Source: Ignavibacteria bacterium GWC2_36_12 (lineage in GTDB: Bacteria; Bacteroidota; Ignavibacteria; Ignavibacteriales; Ignavibacteriaceae). From it: DNA of 43,622 bases. Both the position numbers and the translations under genes were made by a program. The notes beneath the pieces were generated by a model. It ran no database searches and was not told the origin of the DNA. It saw nothing but the letters and a program-made list of their open reading frames with translations. Where the stretch lies: NCBI GenBank assembly GCA_001802795.1, contig MGZZ01000114.1, positions 1-43,622 on the forward strand, written 5' to 3'. The first letter of the stretch is position 1. Each line of letters begins with the position of its first letter. This document shows, one piece after another, positions 18,607 through 26,626 of the stretch.

Positions 18607-20268
18607 ATGAAAGTAGAAATATCAATGCGTCATCAAATCCTGGTTTTTATCATAGTCATTTTCTCTATAGTTTCACTCTATGCGCAATCGACCGATCCAT
18701 CGCTGCCGCATCTTGTGCACAAAAATGGTCGTCATGCATTGATTGTCGACGGACAGCCATTCTTTATGCTGGGAGGACAGGCACACAACTCAAGCGCCTG
18801 GCCAGGACTGTTAACGCAGGTATGGTCTACCATCGAAGCTATGCACGCCAATACACTCGAAATACCGATATATTGGCAGCAGATCGAGCCTGAGGAAGGC
18901 ACGTTCGACTTTTCCATATTAGATACAATCATCAAGCAGGCAAGGGAGCGCGATGTGCGTCTTGTTCTCTTGTGGTTCGCTACATGGAAGAACGGCAACA
19001 CAGATTACACGCCCAATTGGGTGAAATTGAACCCTAAGAAATATCCACATATTGTTGGTCGTGACGGCGAGATAGTGATTTCGCCTTCGCCTCATGCGAA
19101 GACAACAATGGAAGCGGATGCTAAAGCGTTCACAGCGGTGATGAAGCATTTGAAGGACTTTGACCCGCAACACACGGTCATTATGGTCCAGGTGGAGAAT
19201 GAACCTGGAACTTATGGTAGCACACGTGATTTCTCGGAGGAAGCTGAAAAACTGTTTCAAGGACCTGTCTCTGCCGCGCTGCTCAAGCCCGAAGTGCTTA
19301 AGGCTCTGAACAAACCAACCGATGCAAAAGGGACATGGTTGCAGGTGTTCGGAAGCGACGCCGATGAGTTTTTCCATGCGTGGTCGGTAGCCAGCTATAT
19401 CAACTATGTTGCAGCAGCAGGTAAAGCGGTGAACCCGCTGCCGATGTATGTTAATGTGGCGCTTGAGGGTGAGCCTGGCGGTGCCATGCACAACGTCATC
19501 CCAATATACAAAGTAGCTGCGCCGGCTATTAGCGTGCTTGCACCGGACATCTACCAGCCAATGGAGAAGGCGATGAAGTTTATGGAATACTACGACCGTC
19601 CCGATAACCCGCTGTTTGTCCCGGAAACCTTTCCCAGCGTAGATTACCTCTACGAGGTCATCCGGCGCGGTGGAATCGGTTTCTCACCTTTCGGAGTAGA
19701 CCGCATTCCTGCAAATCCAAGTGCTGAAGTGGGAGCCGGATCCCGAGTGTCACCTCTTGCCACGCAGTATGACTTGCTTCAACTTGGTGACAGAGAACTG
19801 GCAAAATGGATATTCGAAGATCGGATACATGTGGTGAAAGTTACCGAACAAAACGCTCAGAAAGAAGTAGACCTGGGCGACTGGAAAGCCAGGATCTATT
19901 TCAGCACCGGAAGAGGCTGGGGCCCGCCACCGGCTTTTCAACCCGAAGCGGCAGATGGAAGTGAAGGCGAAACCGAAGAAGAAACCGGCTTCTCTTTCGG
20001 AGCCCCGCCTAAGCCGAGTGGCAGAGTATTGATTGCTCAGCTTGGGCAAAATGAGTTCGTCGTGATGGCTACGCAATGCCGTGTTGCTTTCCAATCCAGC
20101 GGCGCTAACAAAGGCAAGTCCTGGCAATTCCTGAAGGTTGAAGAAGGACTCTATGAAGATGGAACGTTCAAGCTCTTACGACTTCGCAACGGCGACGAAG
20201 TGGGTTGGGCAACCATGTCTTTCGACACCGAACCGGCTCTCTTGCGCATTTCGATGACCGCATGGTAA
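18607..20268 (+). CDS. GH35/GH42-like beta-galactosidase family protein with DUF5597-type C-terminus
   Basis: 'FMLGGQAHNSSAWP', 'YWQQIEPEEGTFDFSILD', acid/base region 'VQVENEPGTYG', nucleophile region 'LFVPETFPS'; higher GC than neighbours. Confidence 0.85.
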   Translation: MKVEISMRHQILVFIIVIFSIVSLYAQSTDPSLPHLVHKNGRHALIVDGQPFFMLGGQAHNSSAWPGLLTQVWSTIEAMHANTLEIPIYWQQIEPEEGTFDFSILDTIIKQARERDVRLVLLWFATWKNGNTDYTPNWVKLNPKKYPHIVGRDGEIVISPSPHAKTTMEADAKAFTAVMKHLKDFDPQHTVIMVQVENEPGTYGSTRDFSEEAEKLFQGPVSAALLKPEVLKALNKPTDAKGTWLQVFGSDADEFFHAWSVASYINYVAAAGKAVNPLPMYVNVALEGEPGGAMHNVIPIYKVAAPAISVLAPDIYQPMEKAMKFMEYYDRPDNPLFVPETFPSVDYLYEVIRRGGIGFSPFGVDRIPANPSAEVGAGSRVSPLATQYDLLQLGDRELAKWIFEDRIHVVKVTEQNAQKEVDLGDWKARIYFSTGRGWGPPPAFQPEAADGSEGETEEETGFSFGAPPKPSGRVLIAQLGQNEFVVMATQCRVAFQSSGANKGKSWQFLKVEEGLYEDGTFKLLRLRNGDEVGWATMSFDTEPALLRISMTAW

Positions 20269-20355
20269 AGAAGCTAAGTCTCGGCAATTGAATAACTATT
20301 TGAGAATTTTAGGTCAAGTTAGAATCGAGTAAATCATGAAATATTATATAAATAC

Positions 20356-20664
20356 GTGCTATTCTTTGCGTTGAGCATGATAGCAGTTTGTGCGGCTCAA
20401 ACTCAGCAACTGTCTGCCATACCTTTGTGGCCTAACGGTGCACCCGGGGCTAACCTTAATGGCGGTGAAGAGATTGTTAGGATTTATGAACCAACCGGAG
20501 ATCATTTGGCTGAGCTCTATTTAAAATTAAAAAAATTGAATATACCTGTTGAGCTTCATATATATGCAAATGCAGGCCACGGTTTTGGCATTCGGAAGGG
20601 AGACACCGGACCCAGCTCAAGATGGCCGGAAGTATTGGTTGCCTGGCTTCATGATATTAAATAA
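20356..20664 (+). pseudogene. Internally deleted alpha/beta hydrolase (carbohydrate esterase-like) relic
   Basis: N-terminal 'IPLWPNGAPGANLNGGEEIVRIYEPTGDH' joins directly to C-terminal 'AELYLKLKKLNIPVELHIYANAGHGFGIRKGDTGPSSRWPEVLVAWLHDI'; no nucleophile-elbow region. Confidence 0.8.
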
Positions 20665-20695
20665 TACAGTCATAACTATTTAGAGGAGGATAACT

Positions 20696-22318
20696 GTGAA
20701 AATAATTTTAAATTCCATAGGTTACAGATTGTTTTACTTTACTGTTTTAGCTCTGGTTGCAATGCCCTCAGTAATTTTGGTCGCCCAGACATTTACACGC
20801 TCCGTACTTCCTGGGAACCTGGACACGCCGTGGGAAATAATCTACGGACCAGATGATTTTCTCTGGATATCTGAAAGCGGAGGAAAAATATCACGGGTGA
20901 ATCCACAAAGCGGAGAACGGACGATCATATTCACAGCAAAAGATTATTATCCCGGTTCCATCCTCGAAAGACCTGATTGCGGAGCAAATATTGGAGCCGC
21001 AACCTATGGAATGGCTCTCCACCCGGATTTTGTTAACGAAGACAGCTCATACATATTTTTATTCTATTCATATAATAACGGAACAGATCAAAATCCCGAA
21101 ACCCTTTTTAAAATTGCACGGCTTAAGTGGGACGCTGAAAACGAAACCATAACAGACACCACAGATATTGTTACCGGTATATCCAATGGGTATGACCACT
21201 GGGGCGGGCGTATGATTGCCATAAAACAGAAAAGCAAGAATTACCTGTATTATTCGGTCGGTGATCATGGTTCCAATAACCCGGATTGTTATGAAGATTC
21301 ATTAGCCAATCCGAACAACTATACACAGGATACTGAAACAGATAACGGGAAAATACACCGGGTCTATCTTAATGGCAGCATACCTGAAGACAACCCAATA
21401 AGTGGAAATTCTTTTTTCACACGCGGACATCGCAATCCGCAGGGACTGGTATACAATTCTGTTCAGGATGTAATCTATGAAATAGAACACGGCCATAAAT
21501 CGGATGACGAAGTAAATATCCTGAAAAAAGGAATGAATTATGGCTGGAAGAATGTACATGGATACCATGACGGCAATATTGAAGGTGAATTAGACTACAT
21601 CAACAATTACACGCCAAATCCGGAAATTGAAGGTGATTCTTTAATAGAAGCTTTTTATTCCTGGGGTACAGAGGTTGTGAATAGCAGCAACAATTCGTTA
21701 TGGCCAACTGTTGCGCCGTCAGATGGTTTTTACTATGCGGACAGCACCATTCCTGAGTGGACAAACAGTCTGCTGGTTGTCACCTTGAAGAATGGAAACG
21801 TCACAGATCAGGAACTATACCAATTTAAACTTACAGAAGATGGTAAGGGACTGGCAGATTCCACCGAAGAAAATCCCAACCCCAGGAAGTTTTTTGCCGG
21901 GGATCAGAATAATAACGGACGGCTGCGCGATTTAACATTCTCCCCGGATGGTTCCACTCTTTACCTGATAACCAATAACTGGAACGGCGTTAACCCGATT
22001 ATTGTTTATAAATACGATGCACCAGTTTCCATATCTGAAAAAGAATACCATCCTGCAGTATTTGGGCTAAGCCAAAACTATCCAAATCCATTCAACCCGT
22101 CAACAACAATTACGTTTAGTTTGCCGGAAAAAGAAAACGTGAGATTGTTTGTTTATGATATACTTGGAAGAGAAATAATAAAACTTGCCGACGGCATATA
22201 TGAAGCCGGCGAACATAAGATAGTATTAAACGGAAGTAATTTACCAAGCGGAATATATTTCTATAGAATAGAAGCCAGGAATTTTTCAAAGACTAAAAAA
22301 TTAGTATTAACTAAATAA
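20696..22318 (+). CDS. PQQ-dependent sugar dehydrogenase (glucose/sorbosone dehydrogenase-like) with T9SS type A sorting domain
   Basis: 'LDTPWEIIYGPDDFLWISESGGKISRVNPQSGE', 'FTRGHRNPQGLVYN', 'YEIEHGHKSDDEVNILKKGMNYGW'; tail 'LSQNYPNPFNPSTTITFSL...SGIYFYRIEARNFSKTKKLVLTK'. Confidence 0.92.
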   Translation: MKIILNSIGYRLFYFTVLALVAMPSVILVAQTFTRSVLPGNLDTPWEIIYGPDDFLWISESGGKISRVNPQSGERTIIFTAKDYYPGSILERPDCGANIGAATYGMALHPDFVNEDSSYIFLFYSYNNGTDQNPETLFKIARLKWDAENETITDTTDIVTGISNGYDHWGGRMIAIKQKSKNYLYYSVGDHGSNNPDCYEDSLANPNNYTQDTETDNGKIHRVYLNGSIPEDNPISGNSFFTRGHRNPQGLVYNSVQDVIYEIEHGHKSDDEVNILKKGMNYGWKNVHGYHDGNIEGELDYINNYTPNPEIEGDSLIEAFYSWGTEVVNSSNNSLWPTVAPSDGFYYADSTIPEWTNSLLVVTLKNGNVTDQELYQFKLTEDGKGLADSTEENPNPRKFFAGDQNNNGRLRDLTFSPDGSTLYLITNNWNGVNPIIVYKYDAPVSISEKEYHPAVFGLSQNYPNPFNPSTTITFSLPEKENVRLFVYDILGREIIKLADGIYEAGEHKIVLNGSNLPSGIYFYRIEARNFSKTKKLVLTK

Positions 22319-22328
22319 GAAAAATAAT

Positions 22329-22795
22329 AGAGAAGGCTAAGAAAAGATTTTATTGTAGAGCAACATGAAAATTCAGTCTTATCAAACAATACACGCAAAT
22401 GGGAAGTTATTAGTAAGAAAAATATTCAAGCTCGTGAATATTTTTTAATAGAAAGTACATACAATGCATCAGTAACAGATACTATTTATTACAGAAAAGA
22501 AAAAAATAAAATAATTGAGTTATTAATTGGTAAAAGCAAATCCGAATATTATATAGAAAACATCTTTGCTGATTTCGATATTAAGGAAAATGAATTCTTC
22601 CAATCTTATGCAATGGCTTTTAATGGTAAAGATTATTATTACAATGTCACATTAAAGAATAAAGATGAAAAAAGAATATTGGAAGCAAGAGATGAAGAAC
22701 ATTCAATCACTTTTGAAATTGGGAAAGGAATTATTGAAACTACTCATTATGGGTGGGGCCCTGATAATTATTTAATTCATTATGAGCTAAAATAA
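22329..22795 (+). pseudogene. 5'-truncated hypothetical protein relic
   Basis: Open frame from 22329 with no start codon until 22613: '...VEQHENSVLSNNTRKWEVISKKNIQAREYFLIESTYNASVTDTIYYRKEKNKIIELLIGKS...'. Confidence 0.6.
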
Positions 22796-22831
22796 ACGCT
22801 AGTGAAAAACTAAATGTAAAGAGGAGTTATT

Positions 22832-23806
22832 ATGCAATTACGAAAATTAGGCTTTCTAATTCTTTTTTTATCGACATCTATTTTTGCTGCCGATCCACCG
22901 GGGATACCGGATGGGTGGTCGGACGGTTACGTCTATGCTAATGGAATTCGCATTCACTATTACCATGCTGTTCCGGCGCCGGGAAAACCGGTAATAGTGA
23001 TGATCCATGGAGTTACAGATATTGGGCTTTCTTGGACTACTCTGACCTGGAAGCTGCAGGACTTCTATGATATATACATGCTTGATACCAGAGGGCACGG
23101 CTTGTCGGATCCATTCACTTCTGCCGACGATAGCAGCACTTTGGTAAAAGACGTTGTGGAGTTCGTGAATGCAATGCATTTCCAAAAGCCCATCCTAATG
23201 GGGCATTCGATGGGGGCCGCCACGGTCATGCGGCTTGGCGCGGAGTACCCGGGCCTGGCAAAGGCAATCATCATGTTGGATCCTTTTCTAGGGCGCAGAG
23301 GTCCCAATAGGCAGGATACGGGAGAGCGTCGTGAAGGTGAGCGTAAGGTCGATAGCGAAGCTCCGCCCGGCGCTGGGCAACAAGAAAAGGCACCTGACCG
23401 CCTTTCCGTGAGCATGCACGGGACTCCCGAAACGCTGGTGGCGCAAAATAACTATAACTTCGATGATCTGGTGGCGACTTGCCGCCGACAAACCCCCAAG
23501 TGGGATATTGTAGATTGCCAGTATTGGGCGCTATCGAAAAAACAATATCACGGGGCTTATACAAACGAAGCCTGGCAGGTGATGTCTGGAGTAATGAGGA
23601 CCGGGGATGCGTTGGCGAAGATCACTGTGCCTGCCCTTATCCTCAAAGCTGATGCCCCGCCCGAAGTCCGCAAAGCAAACGAGGTGGCTGCCAGTGTAAT
23701 GCAGAAAGGCAAGCTTGTGCACATTGATGAAGCAGGTCATAATTTGCACCACGATGAACTGGAACGTACTGTTGAAGTGTTAACTGAGTTTCTATCGGCT
23801 TTGTAA
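22832..23806 (+). CDS. Alpha/beta hydrolase
   Basis: 'VIMIHGVTDIGLSW', 'GHGLSDPF', 'ILMGHSMGAATVMRLGAEYP', C-terminal 'DEAGHNLHHDE'; signal peptide; relatively GC-rich. Confidence 0.92.
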   Translation: MQLRKLGFLILFLSTSIFAADPPGIPDGWSDGYVYANGIRIHYYHAVPAPGKPVIVMIHGVTDIGLSWTTLTWKLQDFYDIYMLDTRGHGLSDPFTSADDSSTLVKDVVEFVNAMHFQKPILMGHSMGAATVMRLGAEYPGLAKAIIMLDPFLGRRGPNRQDTGERREGERKVDSEAPPGAGQQEKAPDRLSVSMHGTPETLVAQNNYNFDDLVATCRRQTPKWDIVDCQYWALSKKQYHGAYTNEAWQVMSGVMRTGDALAKITVPALILKADAPPEVRKANEVAASVMQKGKLVHIDEAGHNLHHDELERTVEVLTEFLSAL

Positions 23807-23866
23807 CACCAAGACGAGTGGAATTCGGGGACTTGTATCAGTATGTTTTCTGCTTGAATTAGCCAA

Positions 23867-24172
23867 GTGCCTGATGATGATTTGAATTATTTGGTCCCAC
23901 ATAACATCCGCACTGTTCTGGAGAAAGCAAAGAAAGATGCAGGAAACAAAGACGTGAGAATTTCCGGCGGGGCATCAGTTATACAGCAATATCTTAACGC
24001 TGGATTGGTTGATGAACTTACGCTTCACACTGCACCGATAATTCTCGGAAAAGGTGTCGGCTTGTTTGAAAAAATTGAAAGAGAAAAATTCTCTTTGGAA
24101 GTTACAAATGTAGTTAATTCTCCTTCTGTTACACATTTGTTTTACAAGGTTATAAATTATAACAAAAAATAG
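23867..24172 (+). pseudogene. C-terminal fragment of a dihydrofolate reductase/RibD C-terminal-like protein
   Basis: 'ISGGASVIQQYLNAGLVDELTLHTAPIILGKGVGLFEKI' is the second half of the family; N-terminal half absent; in-frame TGA just upstream. Confidence 0.8.
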
Positions 24173-24179
24173 CCAGACA

Positions 24180-25691
24180 TTATTTTACTAACAACGCCAC
24201 ATTCTCTATATGAAAGGTATGCGGGAACATATCGACAGGTCTCATCTTAATTAATTTATAGCCTGCCTTGCCGGTAGGCAGGCCAGCTTCTGAAAATAAT
24301 TTAATATCTCTTGCCTGCGTAGCGGGGTTGCAGCTTACATAAACAATTTTTTCAGGATTAATTTTGATTACATCTTCAACTGTGTTTTTGTGTAAGCCGC
24401 TTCTCGGCGGATCGAGAATAATTAAAGATGGTTTGGGGATTTTACCTGCCTTGCCTGCCTTGTCGGCAGACAGGCCGGTAGGCAGGTTCTCTTCAATTAG
24501 CGGGAGAAATGATTTGTAAAGATCGGCGTTAAAGAAGTGAACATTATTAATATCATTTAATTCAGCATTTACTTTTGAATCTTCAATTGCAGATTCAACC
24601 GACTCGAAAGCATAAACCTCTTTTACATTTTTGGAAATATAAATTGCAATTGTTCCCGCACCTGAATAAAGGTCATAAACTATTTCATCACCCTTAAATT
24701 CGGCAAAGTCTAAAGCGGTTTTGTAAAGATTTTCTGCCTGTAAAGTATTAGTCTGGAAAAATGAATTTGCGCTTATCTGAAAGGTATATTCGCCTATCAT
24801 ATCTGTAATAAATCCTTCTCCATAAAGGAGATTTTCATAATCTCCTACTGCAACAGAGGATTTCTTTTCATTAATATTATTTACAATTGTTGTTATTTCA
24901 GGAAAAGATTTTATCAGTTCATTAGCATAACTTTTTATTAAAGCGCTATCTTCATTAGCCGTAACTATGTTTACCATTAAATCTTTAGTATGATAAGCCT
25001 GCCGTATTACAAGATTGCGCAGAAATCCCGAATGAGTTACGGTAGAATAAGGCTGGATATTTCTTTCTTTGAAAAAATTCCTTGTGAAGTTTAATATCCT
25101 GTAACTCAATTCAGATTGAAGATAACAAATGTCAATATCGAGAACCTTATCATAAATATTCGGAACATGCAGTCCCAAAGCAAAATTCATATCTGTTTTT
25201 TCTTTAGATATTTCATCTTCAGTGAGCCATCTTTTATCAGAAAAAGAGAACTCCATCTTATTCCTGTAAAAGAAAGTATTCTTTGACGGGATAATCGAAA
25301 GCATTTCAAAACCCGCTTTACCTGTCTTGTCGGCAGACAGGTCTGAAAAGCCACCAAGCTTTTTGAAAATTTCCTCAACCTGCTGCTGTTTATATTTAAT
25401 TTGTGCTTCGTAAGAAAGATCCTGCTGTTTGCATCCCCCGCAGGTTCCAAAGTATTTGCATCTTGCTTCAACTCTTTCTGATGATGGAAAAATAATCTCT
25501 GTTGTTTTAGCTTCGGCAAAGGATTTCTTAATCTTTATAAGTTTTGCCTTTACTTTATCGCCGGGATAAGAATTTTGCACGAATACGACAAAGTTTTTTT
25601 CATCTCCACTTTCTCTCCCTATCCTGGAAATACCTTTCCCTTCAAAAGCGTAGCCTTCAATATCAAGTTCTAATAAATCGCCTTTTTTCAT
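24180..25691 (-). CDS. rlmD: 23S rRNA (uracil-5-)-methyltransferase RlmD/RumA-like
   Basis: TRAM-like N-terminus; 'CKYFGTCGGCKQQDLSYEAQIKYK'; 'DLYSGAGTIAIYIS'; 'LIILDPPRSGLHKNTV'; 'IVYVSCNPATQARDI'; 'MFPHTFHIENVALLVK'. Confidence 0.93.
   Translation of the reverse strand: MKKGDLLELDIEGYAFEGKGISRIGRESGDEKNFVVFVQNSYPGDKVKAKLIKIKKSFAEAKTTEIIFPSSERVEARCKYFGTCGGCKQQDLSYEAQIKYKQQQVEEIFKKLGGFSDLSADKTGKAGFEMLSIIPSKNTFFYRNKMEFSFSDKRWLTEDEISKEKTDMNFALGLHVPNIYDKVLDIDICYLQSELSYRILNFTRNFFKERNIQPYSTVTHSGFLRNLVIRQAYHTKDLMVNIVTANEDSALIKSYANELIKSFPEITTIVNNINEKKSSVAVGDYENLLYGEGFITDMIGEYTFQISANSFFQTNTLQAENLYKTALDFAEFKGDEIVYDLYSGAGTIAIYISKNVKEVYAFESVESAIEDSKVNAELNDINNVHFFNADLYKSFLPLIEENLPTGLSADKAGKAGKIPKPSLIILDPPRSGLHKNTVEDVIKINPEKIVYVSCNPATQARDIKLFSEAGLPTGKAGYKLIKMRPVDMFPHTFHIENVALLVK
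24261..24284. repeat. GC-rich palindromic element copy A, in frame inside the rlmD-like gene
   Basis: GCCTGCCTTGCCGGTAGGCAGGCC; 8-bp arms GCCTGCCT/AGGCAGGC; encodes 'GLPTGKAG' on the minus strand. Confidence 0.85.
24444..24487. repeat. GC-rich palindromic element copy B, nested (element inside element), in frame inside the rlmD-like gene
   Basis: ACCTGCCTTG[CCTGCCTTGTCGGCAGACAGG]CCGGTAGGCAGGT; removing the bracketed 21 bp restores the copy-A sequence; encodes 'LPTG[LSADKAG]KAG'. Confidence 0.85.
25320..25342. repeat. GC-rich palindromic element copy C, in frame inside the rlmD-like gene
   Basis: ACCTGTCTTGTCGGCAGACAGGT; perfect 8-bp arms; encodes 'DLSADKTG' on the minus strand. Confidence 0.85.
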
Positions 25692-25716
25692 TGTGCTCTC
25701 TCTACAGTTTTGTCAA

Positions 25717-25744
25717 ACGGCAAATGGCAGAAGGCAAATGTGAG
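25717..25744. repeat. Heptameric tandem-like repeat
   Basis: acggcaa atggcag aaggcaa atgtgag: four imperfect 7-bp units. Confidence 0.55.
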
Positions 25745-25754
25745 TGATAAATAA

Positions 25755-26489
25755 TTAACCATTTGAGATTTGAGTTTTGAGATTTGATCTGAGCACCAGC
25801 ATTTCGTAGCCAATATATTTATCGCCGCCAAGCTTTAAATAAGCATTTGCTTCATGACTGTATGTCTTCAGCAGTTTCCTGAGGCTTCCTGATCCTTTAC
25901 CGGAAAATTCTTTTGATGATTCTTCCAGAAGTCTTTTGCTAATTGAATAAAAATCTTTAAGAGTATCAGATAAATCTTCCTCAACTATAAGTTCAAATCC
26001 TTTGGATAAATAAAATTCCTTAAAGCTTTCATTAAATAAAGACGCGAGATCATTTTTCTCCCAGATATCCTTTACAAACTGCGGCGGTATTTGGGATAAA
26101 CCAACAATCTCGCCAACGCAGAAATATCCTCCGGGTTTTAAAATCTTTTTCATTTCTTTAATTATCTTATTTCTTTTCTTCGTTCCTGTCGAGCCTTGAG
26201 AATAAATTATATCGAATCTTTCCGCTTTAAAGTCTGTGTTTTCATAATCCATCATGCGCACATTTATTTCTTTTATTGCTGATAGAGCAAGCCTCGCCTG
26301 GAAAAGAGAATCTTCATTATCATTTATAAGATAAACTTCGCCGGCATCATTCTGATGAAAAATCTCAGCTATTTCTTCGCATCCGGAACCCAGTATCAGC
26401 ACAGATTTATTTTTTATTTCGACTGTTTTTAGGAAAACCGAAATTTGTTTATCCGTTCCCGGGAGAAATAATTTGTTGTTTATCTTCAA
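25755..26489 (-). CDS. Class I SAM-dependent methyltransferase
   Basis: 'SVLILGSGCEEIAEIFHQNDAGEVYLINDNEDSL', 'FDIIYSQGSTGTKKRNKIIKEMKKILKPGGYFCVGEIV'. Confidence 0.8.
   Translation of the reverse strand: MKINNKLFLPGTDKQISVFLKTVEIKNKSVLILGSGCEEIAEIFHQNDAGEVYLINDNEDSLFQARLALSAIKEINVRMMDYENTDFKAERFDIIYSQGSTGTKKRNKIIKEMKKILKPGGYFCVGEIVGLSQIPPQFVKDIWEKNDLASLFNESFKEFYLSKGFELIVEEDLSDTLKDFYSISKRLLEESSKEFSGKGSGSLRKLLKTYSHEANAYLKLGGDKYIGYEMLVLRSNLKTQISNG
25761..25788. repeat. Heptameric tandem repeat ATTTGAG x4 (imperfect)
   Basis: atttgag atttgag ttttgag atttgat; overlaps the 3' end of the methyltransferase gene. Confidence 0.75.
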
Positions 26490-26626
26490 TTTTTAAGGTT
26501 TTTTTTAGGGCTAAAAAATCAGGTTGTAAATTAATTAAAAGTTAGTTAAATATTTTCTGGTAAGGGGTTGCTTTAATTAAATATTAATTTATTAAGTTTC
26601 CTCCGTGTTTTTTGAGGAGGTTTAAT

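Noticed and set aside
18919-19491. 190-aa minus-strand ORF
   Set aside because: Lies wholly antisense to the convincing GH35-like gene; GC-rich coding sequence commonly produces shadow ORFs, and no family is recognisable.
22868-23752. Several overlapping minus-strand ORFs
   Set aside because: Shadow ORFs opposite the alpha/beta hydrolase.
24261-25342. CRISPR-like interpretation of the repeated palindromes
   Set aside because: Only three copies, irregular spacing (about 180 and 870 bp), all in frame inside a conserved gene, and no cas genes.
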